From assembly GCA_025463515.1 (NCBI GenBank), contig JAODAQ010000017.1:1-36905 (forward strand): a stretch of 36,905 nucleotides of DNA, given 5' to 3'. The translations under genes and the position numbers were made by a program. This document shows, one piece after another, positions 7,850 through 14,761 of the stretch; position 1 is the first letter of the stretch; every line of letters starts with the position of its first letter. Under the pieces are notes generated by a model. The model saw nothing but the letters and a program-made list of their open reading frames with translations, was not told where the DNA came from and did no database searches. Origin of the DNA: Rhodoglobus sp. (GTDB lineage: Bacteria; Actinomycetota; Actinomycetes; Actinomycetales; Microbacteriaceae).

Positions 7850-7877
7850 TTGACGCTGCACACAGATCGTATATCAT
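7850..7877 (+). promoter_or_regulatory. Promoter of the hpa operon with overlapping operator-like word
   Basis: TTGACG (7850-7855) and TATCAT (7872-7877) are separated by 16 bases, close to sigma-70 consensus in an otherwise GC-rich setting. The -10 box ends seven bases before the ATG at 7885, so the start site should fall on or next to the start codon (leaderless). The word ATCGTATATC at 7866-7875 covers the -10 box and is repeated at 1648-1657. The GntR product of the second gene of the operon is the natural candidate repressor. Confidence 0.65.
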
Positions 7878-7884
7878 TTCCAAT

Positions 7885-9300
7885 ATGACGATCCCAGCGC
7901 CGGGCAAGGTCATCGCCCTGCACCTCAACTACCCGTCGCGCATCGCGCAGCGCGGCCGCACCCCCGCGCAGCCGTCGTACTTCATCAAGCCGAGCACGTC
8001 GGTGAGCGAGTCCGGCACGCCGATCGAGCGGCCGGCGGGCACCGAGCTGCTCGCGTTCGAGGGCGAGGTCGCGCTCGTGATCGGGACGGCGGCCCGCCGG
8101 GTCTCGCCCGCCGAGGGCTGGTCGCACGTGGCATCCGTCACCGCCGCCAACGACTTCGGCGTCTACGACCTGCGCACCGCGGACAAGGGCTCGAACCTCA
8201 AGTCGAAGGGCGGCGACGGCTTCACCCCGCTCGGCCCGGCACTCATCGCGGCGGCCGACGTCGACCCGGCAGCGCTTCGCGTGCGCACCTGGGTGAACGG
8301 CGAGCTCGTCCAGGACGACACGACCGAGCGCCTCGTGTTCGACTTCGGCCGGCTCGTCGCAGACCTCTCCCAGCTCATGACCCTCGAGCCCGGCGACGTG
8401 ATCCTCACCGGCACTCCTGCCGGATCGTCTGTCGTCGTGCCCGGCGACGTCGTCGAGGTCGAGGTCGACGCCCCGACCGCCCCCGGCGCCCCCACGAGCG
8501 GCCGCCTGATCACGCCCGTGGTCGAGGGCACCGTGCCGCTCGCCGAGTACGGCGCGCAGCCCGTCGTGGACGACGTCCAGCGGGCCGAGGCGTGGGGCAC
8601 GCCGGTGCCGAGCATCCTCACGTCGGAGCTCAAGCAGCGCATCAACGCCGTCGGCACCGCGACCCTGAGCGCCCAGCTGCGAAAGCTCGGCTACAACGAC
8701 GTGTCCATCGACGGCCTGCACTCAACGCGTCCGGATGCCCGCCTCCTCGGCCTCGCGCGAACGCTGCGGTTCATCCCCCACCGCGAGGACCTCTTCGAGT
8801 CGCACGGCGGCGGATTCAACGCCCAGAAGCGCGCGTTCGACACCCTGAACCCCGACGACGTGCTCGTGATCGAGGCCCGCGGCGAGACCGGCACCGGAAC
8901 CGTCGGCGACATCCTCGCCCTGCGCGCGCAAGTGCGCGGGGCCGCGGGCATCGTCACCGACGGGGGCGTTCGGGATGTCGCGGCGGTCGCCGCACTCGAC
9001 ATTCCGACGTACTTCGCCGGCGCGCATCCGGCAGTACTGGGCCGCCGCCACGTGCCGTGGGACTCCGACCTGACGATCGCGTGCGGGGGCGCGGCCGTGC
9101 AGCCGGGGGACGTGATCGTCGGCGACGCGGACGGGCTGCTCGTCATCCCGCCGTCGCTCATCGAGCAGGTTGTCGAGGGCGCGATCGAGCAGGAGCGCCA
9201 GGAGCGCTTCATCGCCGAGATGGTCGCTGCGGGCGAGAGCGTGAACGGGCTGTACCCGCTCGCGGGCGACTGGAAGGCGCGGTACGAGGCATGGCTGTGA
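7885..9300 (+). CDS. Fumarylacetoacetate hydrolase-family domain fused to RraA-like domain
   Basis: A 471-residue two-domain protein. Residues 1 to about 240 are a FAH-fold enzyme: metal ligands in FEGEVALVIG (near 58), ANDFGVYDLR (near 88), and TGTPAGSS (near 172). In homoprotocatechuate pathways the FAH protein HpaG is the OPET decarboxylase/isomerase. Residues from about 240 are an RraA-like domain: GTVGDIL, then DGGVRD, with the Asp of GD and the Arg-Asp of VRD spaced as D-X20-R-D, which I recall as the metal-site motif of RraA-type aldolases and decarboxylases. The acidic residue expected three positions after that Asp is Ala here. First gene of hpa operon; probably leaderless. Its end overlaps the GntR gene by ten bases. 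The exact reactions of the two halves are inference. Confidence 0.85.
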   Translation: MTIPAPGKVIALHLNYPSRIAQRGRTPAQPSYFIKPSTSVSESGTPIERPAGTELLAFEGEVALVIGTAARRVSPAEGWSHVASVTAANDFGVYDLRTADKGSNLKSKGGDGFTPLGPALIAAADVDPAALRVRTWVNGELVQDDTTERLVFDFGRLVADLSQLMTLEPGDVILTGTPAGSSVVVPGDVVEVEVDAPTAPGAPTSGRLITPVVEGTVPLAEYGAQPVVDDVQRAEAWGTPVPSILTSELKQRINAVGTATLSAQLRKLGYNDVSIDGLHSTRPDARLLGLARTLRFIPHREDLFESHGGGFNAQKRAFDTLNPDDVLVIEARGETGTGTVGDILALRAQVRGAAGIVTDGGVRDVAAVAALDIPTYFAGAHPAVLGRRHVPWDSDLTIACGGAAVQPGDVIVGDADGLLVIPPSLIEQVVEGAIEQERQERFIAEMVAAGESVNGLYPLAGDWKARYEAWL

Positions 9301-9959
9301 CCACCCTCAGCAAGGCCCAGCTCTCCTACGAGTGGATCAAGGAGCGCATCTCCGACGGCACCTTCGTGCCCGGCTACCGGCTCGTGCTCGGCCAGATCGC
9401 CAAGGAGCTCGACGTGAGCGCCGTGCCGGTGCGCGAAGCGGTCCGGATGCTCGAGGCCGAGGGCCTCGTCACGTTCGAGCGCAACGTGGGAGCCCAGGTC
9501 GCCCTCATCAAGGAGACCGAGTACCTCCACACCATGCAGACGCTCGCGATCGTGGAGGGTGCGGCGACCGCCCTCTCCGCACCCTTCGTCAGCGCGGCGG
9601 ACATCGCGCGCGCCCGCGCCATCAACGCCGAGATGATCGCGTGCCTCGAGCACTTCGACCCGCCGCGCTTCACCCAGCTCAACCTCGACTTCCACTCGGT
9701 GCTGTTCGAGAACTGCCCGAACCCGCACATCCTCGACCTCGTGCACCGCGGCTGGAACCGCATGCGGGTGCTGCGCGACTCCACCTTCAGCTTCGTGCCC
9801 GGCCGTGCTCGCGAGTCGGTAGAGGAGCACGAGGCGCTGCTGCAGCTTCTCGAGCGCGGTGCCGACGACCTCGAGATCGAGCTCGCTGCGCGGGCCCACC
9901 GCACGGCGACGCTCGACGCGTTCCTCGCCTACCAGTCGCACAAGAAAGGACCAGCGTGA
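9291..9959 (+). CDS. GntR-family (FCD type) transcriptional regulator
   Basis: A 222-residue regulator. The N-terminal winged helix covers about residues 10-75 (YEWIKERISDGTFVPGYRL, then LDVSAVPVREAVRMLEAEGL as helix-turn-helix). The remaining residues form a helical FCD ligand domain: Asp/His residues in LDFHSVLFENCPNPHI and in the EEHEALLQLLERG/RAHRTATLDAFL helices are those that bind a metal and carboxylate effector in this family. ATG at 9291 was chosen; GTG at 9297 is an alternative. Placement inside the operon between catabolic genes, and an FCD-like operator word at the operon promoter, point to autoregulated repression relieved by a pathway carboxylate. Confidence 0.9.
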   Translation: MAVTTLSKAQLSYEWIKERISDGTFVPGYRLVLGQIAKELDVSAVPVREAVRMLEAEGLVTFERNVGAQVALIKETEYLHTMQTLAIVEGAATALSAPFVSAADIARARAINAEMIACLEHFDPPRFTQLNLDFHSVLFENCPNPHILDLVHRGWNRMRVLRDSTFSFVPGRARESVEEHEALLQLLERGADDLEIELAARAHRTATLDAFLAYQSHKKGPA

Positions 9960-10891
9960 AATTCCGCTCAGACCCGAGCCAGATCAAGGGCTCGATCGCC
10001 CCGCTCATGACCCCGTTCCTGCCCACGGGCGAGGTCGACCACGACAGCCTCACGAACCTTGTGAACTGGCAGCTCGCCAACGGCACGCACGGCATCTCGC
10101 TCGGGGGCTCCACGGGCGAGCCGAGCTCGCAGTCGATCGCGGAGCGCGCCGCCGCGATCCGCACGGTCGCCACCGCGATCGACGACCGCGTGCCGTTCAT
10201 GCCCGGCACGGGCACCGAGAAGCTCGAGGAGACCCTCGAGCTCACCGCGGCAGCCCAGGATGCCGGCGCCGACGCCGTGCTGATCATCACGCCGTACTAC
10301 GCCCGCCCCACCCAGGAGGCGCTGTACGTCTGGTACACGACGGTCGCGAAGGAGTTCCCCGATCTGCCGATCGTGGCGTACAACGTGCCGAGCCGCACGG
10401 CCGTGGACATCGCTCCGGAGACAGTCGCGCGCCTGTACCGCGACGTCGACAACTTCGTCGGCGTCAAGGAGACCACGAAGGACTTCGAGCACTTCTCCCG
10501 CGTCCTGCAGCTGTGCGGCAAAGACCTGCTCGTGTGGAGCGGCATCGAGCTACTGTGCCTGCCGCTACTCGCCCTCGGCGGCATCGGCTTCATCAGCGCG
10601 ACCTCCAACATTGCACCGCGAGCGCACGCCGACCTGTACGAGGCGTGGATGGCCGGAGACCTCGAGCGCGCGCGGGAGATCCACTACGGCCTCCACCCCC
10701 TCGTCGACCTGCTCTTCGTGGAGACGAACCCGGCGCCCGGCAAGTGGGTGCTCGAGCAGCGGGGGCTCGTGGCATCCGGCTTCGTGCGCCCGCCGCTCAT
10801 CACGCCCACTGACGCCGGCCTCGTGACAATGAAGGCCCTGCTCGCCGAGGGCGAGCAGTGGCTCACCAGCACGGAAGGGTTCACCCGATGA
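9956..10891 (+). CDS. DapA/NAL-family pyruvate aldolase, candidate HpaI replacement
   Basis: A 311-residue class I (Schiff-base) aldolase of the dihydrodipicolinate synthase/N-acetylneuraminate lyase family. Key residues are visible: GGSTGE at 50-55, ITPYYARP at 111-118, Tyr142 and Arg147 in YNVPSRT, and Schiff-base Lys171 in VGVKETT. These match Thr44/Thr45 (first one Ser here), Tyr107, Tyr133, Arg138 and Lys161 of E. coli DapA. Arg138 holds the carboxylate of aspartate semialdehyde, and succinate semialdehyde is the same molecule without the amino group. The gene sits in the hpa operon, where cleavage of 4-hydroxy-2-oxoheptanedioate to pyruvate and succinate semialdehyde is required and no HpaI is present. 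The start GTG at 9956 has AAAGGA five bases upstream and overlaps the GntR stop. A true lysine enzyme is possible but unlikely in this context. Confidence 0.85.
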   Translation: MKFRSDPSQIKGSIAPLMTPFLPTGEVDHDSLTNLVNWQLANGTHGISLGGSTGEPSSQSIAERAAAIRTVATAIDDRVPFMPGTGTEKLEETLELTAAAQDAGADAVLIITPYYARPTQEALYVWYTTVAKEFPDLPIVAYNVPSRTAVDIAPETVARLYRDVDNFVGVKETTKDFEHFSRVLQLCGKDLLVWSGIELLCLPLLALGGIGFISATSNIAPRAHADLYEAWMAGDLERAREIHYGLHPLVDLLFVETNPAPGKWVLEQRGLVASGFVRPPLITPTDAGLVTMKALLAEGEQWLTSTEGFTR

Positions 10892-12381
10892 CGCACATCC
10901 CGGCGGGGCTGCCCAGCACGATCCAGCACTACATCGGCGGCGCCTTCGTCGACAGCGTCTCGGGCGCGACCTTCGACGTGCTCGAGCCCGCGGGCAACAC
11001 CGTCTACGCGACGGCCGCCGCGGGCCAGCAGGAGGACATCGACCTCGCGGTCGCCGCCGCCACCGAGGCGTTCACCAACGGGCCCTGGCCGCGCATGCTG
11101 CCGCGCGCCCGCTCGCGCATCCTGAACAGGATCGCCGACCTGGTCGAGGCGCAGGATGCCCGGCTCGCCGAGCTCGAGACCTTCGACACCGGGCTGCCGA
11201 TCACCCAGGCGCTCGGGCAGGCCCAGCGGGCGGCGGAGAACTTCCGGTTCTTCGCCGACCTGATCGTCGCCCAGGCCGACGACACCTACAAGGTGCCCGG
11301 CCGCCAGGTGAACTACGTCAACCGCAAGCCTGTCGGGGTCGCCGGCCTGATAACGCCGTGGAACACCCCGTTCATGCTCGAGAGCTGGAAGCTCGCGCCC
11401 GCCCTCGCCTCCGGCTGCACGGTCGTGCTCAAGCCGGCCGAGTTCACCCCGCTCTCGGCGAGCCTGTGGGCCCAGATCTTCGAGGATGCCGGGCTGCCGA
11501 AGGGCGTCTTCAACCTCGTCAACGGCCTCGGCGAGGAGGCCGGCGACGCCCTCGTCAAGCACCCCGGGGTACCGCTGATCTCCTTCACCGGGGAGACCAC
11601 CACCGGCCAGACGATCTACCGCAACTGCGCCGCGAACCTCAAGGGCATGTCGATGGAGCTCGGCGGCAAGTCACCGGCCGTGGTCTTCGCCGACGCCGAC
11701 CTCGACGCGGCGATCGACTCCACGCTGTTCGGCGTCTTCTCGCTCAACGGAGAGCGCTGCACCGCGGGCTCGCGCATCCTCGTCGAGCGCGGCATCTACG
11801 ACGAGTTCGTCTCCCGCTTCGCCGCGAGGGCTCGCGCCATTGTGGTCGGCGACCCGAACGACCCGAAGACCGAGGTCGGCGCGCTCGTGCATCCGGAGCA
11901 CTTCGCGAAGGTCATGAGCTACGTCGAGCTCGGCAAGGGCGAGGGCCGCCTGCTGGCCGGCGGTGGCCGCCCGGAGGCCTTTCCCGAGGGCAACTACGTG
12001 CAGCCGACCGTGTTCGCCGACGTCGCCTCGGACGCCCGCATCTTCCAGGAGGAGATCTTCGGCCCGGTGGTCGCGATCACCCCGTTCGACACCGACGAGG
12101 AGGCCCTCGAGCTCGCCAACGGCGTGAAGTACGGCCTCGCCGCCTACATCTGGACCAGCAACCTCGAGCGCGCGCACACCTTCGCGCACGCCGTCGAGTC
12201 GGGCATGGTGTGGCTCAACTCGCACAACGTGCGCGACCTGCGCACCCCGTTCGGCGGCGTCAAGGCCTCCGGCCTCGGCCACGAGGGCGGCTACCGCTCG
12301 ATCGACTTCTACACCGACCAGCAGGCTGTGCACATCACGATCGGCGAAGTGCACACGGCACGATTCGGAGCATCAGCATGA
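10888..12381 (+). CDS. hpaE: 5-carboxymethyl-2-hydroxymuconate semialdehyde dehydrogenase
   Basis: A 497-residue NAD-dependent aldehyde dehydrogenase. Visible blocks: ITPWNTPFMLESWKLAPALA near residue 155, the nucleotide-binding SFTGETTTGQTI near 230, general base Glu257 in MELGGKSPAV, and catalytic Cys291 in NGERCTAGSR. Family and location directly upstream of hpaD identify it as the enzyme oxidising the ring-cleavage product of 3,4-dihydroxyphenylacetate. The ATG at 10888 overlaps the stop of the DapA-family gene, and its stop overlaps hpaD (ATGA), so the last three genes are translationally coupled. By family alone it could be another 2-hydroxymuconate semialdehyde dehydrogenase; the neighbour decides. 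Confidence 0.9.
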   Translation: MTHIPAGLPSTIQHYIGGAFVDSVSGATFDVLEPAGNTVYATAAAGQQEDIDLAVAAATEAFTNGPWPRMLPRARSRILNRIADLVEAQDARLAELETFDTGLPITQALGQAQRAAENFRFFADLIVAQADDTYKVPGRQVNYVNRKPVGVAGLITPWNTPFMLESWKLAPALASGCTVVLKPAEFTPLSASLWAQIFEDAGLPKGVFNLVNGLGEEAGDALVKHPGVPLISFTGETTTGQTIYRNCAANLKGMSMELGGKSPAVVFADADLDAAIDSTLFGVFSLNGERCTAGSRILVERGIYDEFVSRFAARARAIVVGDPNDPKTEVGALVHPEHFAKVMSYVELGKGEGRLLAGGGRPEAFPEGNYVQPTVFADVASDARIFQEEIFGPVVAITPFDTDEEALELANGVKYGLAAYIWTSNLERAHTFAHAVESGMVWLNSHNVRDLRTPFGGVKASGLGHEGGYRSIDFYTDQQAVHITIGEVHTARFGASA

Positions 12382-13454
12382 GCGCCACTCCCATCCCCAC
12401 GCCCGACCTCACTCCCCCGGACATCGTGCGCTGCGCGTTCATGGAGGTCGTCGTGACCGACCTCGCAGCATCGCGCGCCTTCTACGTCGATGTGCTCGGC
12501 CTCGTCGTCACGGAGGAGAGCGACACCGAGGTCTACCTGCGCACGTTCGAGGAGTTCATCCACCACAACCTCGTGCTGCGGCAGGGGCCCGTCGCGGCCG
12601 TGGCATCCCTCGCCTACCGCGTTCGTACGCCCGAGGACGTCGACCGCGCCCAGGCCTACTACGAGGCGATGGGATGCCGCACCGAGCGGCGCGCGACCGG
12701 GTTCGTCCGCGGGGTGGGCGACTCCGTGCGCGTCGAGGACCCGCTGGGGTTCCCGTACGAGTTCTTCTACGAGGTGGACCACGTCGAGCGCCTCGCCTGG
12801 CGCTACGACCTCTACAACCCCGGCGCGCTCGTGCGCCTCGACCACTTCAACCAGGTGACCCCGGATGTTCCGCGCGGGCTCGCCTACATGGAGGCCCTGG
12901 GCTTCCGGGTGACCGAGGACATCGAGGACTCGGACGGCATCGTCTACGCCGCCTGGATGCGCCGCAAGGACACCGTGCACGACACGGCGCTGACGGGCGG
13001 CAACGGACCGCGCGTGCACCACATCGCCTTCGCGACGCACGAGAAGCACAACATCATCCACATCTGCGACAAGCTCGGGGCGCTGCGCCTGTCTGACCGC
13101 ATCGAGCGCGGGCCGGGGCGCCACGGCGTCTCCAACGCGTTCTACCTCTACCTGCTCGACCCCGACGGCCACCGCGTCGAGATCTACACGCAGGACTACT
13201 ACACGGGCGACCCCGACAACCCCGTCGTGAAGTGGGACGTGCACGACAACCAGCGCCGCGACTGGTGGGGCAACCCGGTGGTTCCGAGCTGGTACACCGA
13301 GGCCTCCCTCGTGCTCGACCTCGACGGCAATGTCAGGGCCGTCGAGGTGCGCGAGGAGCCGACGGAGCTCGCCGTGACCGTGGGCGCAGACGGATTCTCG
13401 TACACGCGCGAGGGCGACATGGAGAAGGGCTTCAAGTTGGGCAATACGCTGTAG
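12378..13454 (+). CDS. hpaD: 3,4-dihydroxyphenylacetate 2,3-dioxygenase (homoprotocatechuate dioxygenase)
   Basis: A 358-residue type I extradiol dioxygenase of two vicinal-oxygen-chelate modules plus a C-terminal lid. It matches the structurally studied Brevibacterium fuscum enzyme with every active-site residue shifted by one: metal ligands His156 (LDHFNQ), His215 (VHHIAF), Glu268 (HRVEIY); acid catalyst His201; Tyr258; Asn158; Trp193; Arg244; His249. The metal may be Fe(II), or Mn(II) as in the Arthrobacter homologue; sequence alone does not say. It opens the ring of homoprotocatechuate to 5-carboxymethyl-2-hydroxymuconate semialdehyde, the HpaE substrate. It is the last gene of the operon and is followed by a strong hairpin. 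Confidence 0.96.
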   Translation: MSATPIPTPDLTPPDIVRCAFMEVVVTDLAASRAFYVDVLGLVVTEESDTEVYLRTFEEFIHHNLVLRQGPVAAVASLAYRVRTPEDVDRAQAYYEAMGCRTERRATGFVRGVGDSVRVEDPLGFPYEFFYEVDHVERLAWRYDLYNPGALVRLDHFNQVTPDVPRGLAYMEALGFRVTEDIEDSDGIVYAAWMRRKDTVHDTALTGGNGPRVHHIAFATHEKHNIIHICDKLGALRLSDRIERGPGRHGVSNAFYLYLLDPDGHRVEIYTQDYYTGDPDNPVVKWDVHDNQRRDWWGNPVVPSWYTEASLVLDLDGNVRAVEVREEPTELAVTVGADGFSYTREGDMEKGFKLGNTL

Positions 13455-13461
13455 CTGGTCG

Positions 13462-13498
13462 GCGGAGTCGAGGTCCCTTGGCGGAATCTCGACTCCGC
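13462..13498. terminator. Bidirectional hairpin terminator between hpaD and the minus-strand cluster
   Basis: GCGGAGTCGAG at 13462-13472 and CTCGACTCCGC at 13488-13498 form a perfect 11-bp stem around a 15-base loop. It fills the 48-base gap between the stop of hpaD and the stop of the convergent YciI-like gene. There is no T tract, which is common for hairpins in high-GC actinobacteria, so efficiency is uncertain. Confidence 0.7.
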
Positions 13499-13502
13499 TC
13501 GA

Positions 13503-13847
13503 TCACCGGCGGTCGAGCGGTGTCGAGATCGTGCGAACGAGCTCCGGCGTGACGAACCGCTCATCCAGGTGGGTCGCCAGCACGCGCACGGCGAACGGCG
13601 CGACGTCGTGCCGGATGGCGCCCGCCAAGTGGAACGGCTCGGAGTCGAGGATCGCGAGTGCAGCCTCGCGGCTCTCGGCCTCCATGACGGCGAGCGCCCC
13701 CGGCGGCCGGTCCCCCACCGCGTCGACGCCGCCGGAGAGCAGAAATGCCCCGGCCTCGAACTGCGCGGCGAGCCACGCGATGTGGGCCTCGAGCAACCCG
13801 GGCTCGGGCTCGCCGACGAACTCGCCGGTCATGACGAACAGGGGCAT
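13503..13847 (-). CDS. YciI-like protein (dimeric alpha/beta-barrel fold)
   Basis: A 114-residue protein of the YciI/YCII family. It shows the family layout: N-terminal strand MPLFVMTGEF, a helix carrying His22 in LLEAHIAWLAAQFEAG, the FLLSGGV turn, and ALAVMEAESREAALAILDSEPFHLAG in the second half. YciI-fold proteins are usually of unknown function; some act on chlorinated or hydroxylated aromatics, and His22 aligns with the residue proposed as catalytic. Its ATG follows directly on the TAG of the SnoaL-like gene upstream, so it is the last gene of the minus-strand transcript. No reaction can be assigned. Confidence 0.75.
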   Translation of the reverse strand: MPLFVMTGEFVGEPEPGLLEAHIAWLAAQFEAGAFLLSGGVDAVGDRPPGALAVMEAESREAALAILDSEPFHLAGAIRHDVAPFAVRVLATHLDERFVTPELVRTISTPLDRR

Positions 13848-14342
13848 CTAGTCCTCCAACGGTCGCGCCCAGTTCTCGGGCATTCTCAGCCTCGAGATGG
13901 TGTTCTCGGGGAATCCGGAGAGCACCTCGCCTTCCCACTTCGCGGGCTTGCGGTACTTGAAAAGCCAGTCGCCATCGACCTTCGCGAGGATGTCGTCGTA
14001 CCAGCCGGTCCAGAACAGGGTCGCGCCCGTGTCCCGCAGGGCCACCACGTGCGCGAAGGAGCGCATGCGCCAGTGCCCGCGGCGGCCCTCCGGGTCCGCA
14101 GAGAACAGCGACTGCCCGATGAGGTGCTGCCGGCCGGCGAAGAGGGCGTTGTCGTGGAATACCTGCTTGACCGCGCGCCTGATCTGGTCGCGCCCGCGGG
14201 CGAAGACGATCTCGTCGAACACCGCGTCCTCGGTGAAACAGGCAACGAATCCGTCGGTGTCGCCGGTGTCGAGCGCCCACGAGTAGCGGGCGCAGAGGTC
14301 GGCTATCGCGAAGCGGTCCTCAACCGACGGTGTCGCGCTCAC
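13848..14342 (-). CDS. SnoaL/NTF2-like protein (first copy)
   Basis: A 164-residue SnoaL-like (NTF2 fold) protein. Typical blocks: an N-terminal helix pair RFAIADLCARYSWALDTGD, the FVACFTEDAVFDE strand region near residue 35, the RGRDQIRRAVKQVF helix, GRQHLIGQ with a pocket His near 72, and HWRMRSFAHVVAL plus FWTGWYDDILAKVDGDWLFKYRK strands. Members include dehydratases, isomerases and ring-hydroxylating dioxygenase small subunits, so the fold does not give the reaction. The start GTG at 14342 overlaps the stop of the VOC gene (GTGA). A second, different SnoaL-like protein is encoded at 20828. Confidence 0.78.
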   Translation of the reverse strand: MSATPSVEDRFAIADLCARYSWALDTGDTDGFVACFTEDAVFDEIVFARGRDQIRRAVKQVFHDNALFAGRQHLIGQSLFSADPEGRRGHWRMRSFAHVVALRDTGATLFWTGWYDDILAKVDGDWLFKYRKPAKWEGEVLSGFPENTISRLRMPENWARPLED

Positions 14343-14761
14343 GCTGGCTCGACGACGTCGGGCGACGGCTTCACATAGAAGCTCACGAGATTGCCGTCCG
14401 GGTCTTCCACGAACGGGAGCTTCACGTCGACGAACGCGCCCTGCACTCCGCCATGGCGGATGCCGCGCGAATCCAGCTCGGCGGCGAGCGCCTCGACCGC
14501 CTCGCCCGAGGGCAGCCCGATGCCGAACGAGACGAACTGGCCGCGGGGCTCTCGCGACCTCGGCTCGAGCCACAGCACGAGGTTCGGGCCGCCACGGCCG
14601 TGCCGGAGCGCCGTCGCGGCGGGGCCGTCGGCGCCGGGGAAGTCGAACTCCCACTCGTATCCGAAGATGTCTTCCCAGAAGCGGCGCGACCGGGCGAGGT
14701 CGGTCACCGCCAGGCGCACGTGGTGGATGCCCGTGAGGGGGCCCGCCGGATTCCAGATCAC
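14339..14761 (-). CDS. Vicinal oxygen chelate (glyoxalase/bleomycin resistance-like) protein
   Basis: A 140-residue single VOC protein with two beta-alpha-beta-beta-beta modules: IHHVRLAVTDLARSRRFWED at the start and FVDVKLPFVEDPDGNLVSFY near the end. The first metal ligand His is present, but the Glu that normally follows DPDGN as last ligand is Ser here, so a classical metal site is doubtful. The start GTG at 14761 overlaps the stop of the ABC ATPase gene (GTGA), so it is coupled to the transporter. No substrate can be assigned; a lyase, epimerase or binding role in the same pathway is possible. Confidence 0.75.
   Translation of the reverse strand: MIWNPAGPLTGIHHVRLAVTDLARSRRFWEDIFGYEWEFDFPGADGPAATALRHGRGGPNLVLWLEPRSREPRGQFVSFGIGLPSGEAVEALAAELDSRGIRHGGVQGAFVDVKLPFVEDPDGNLVSFYVKPSPDVVEPA

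Noticed and set aside
9956-10891. Housekeeping dapA for lysine synthesis
   Set aside because: Coupled on both sides to hpa genes and a GntR regulator, with no other lysine gene near; a catabolic aldolase is more likely, though not proven.
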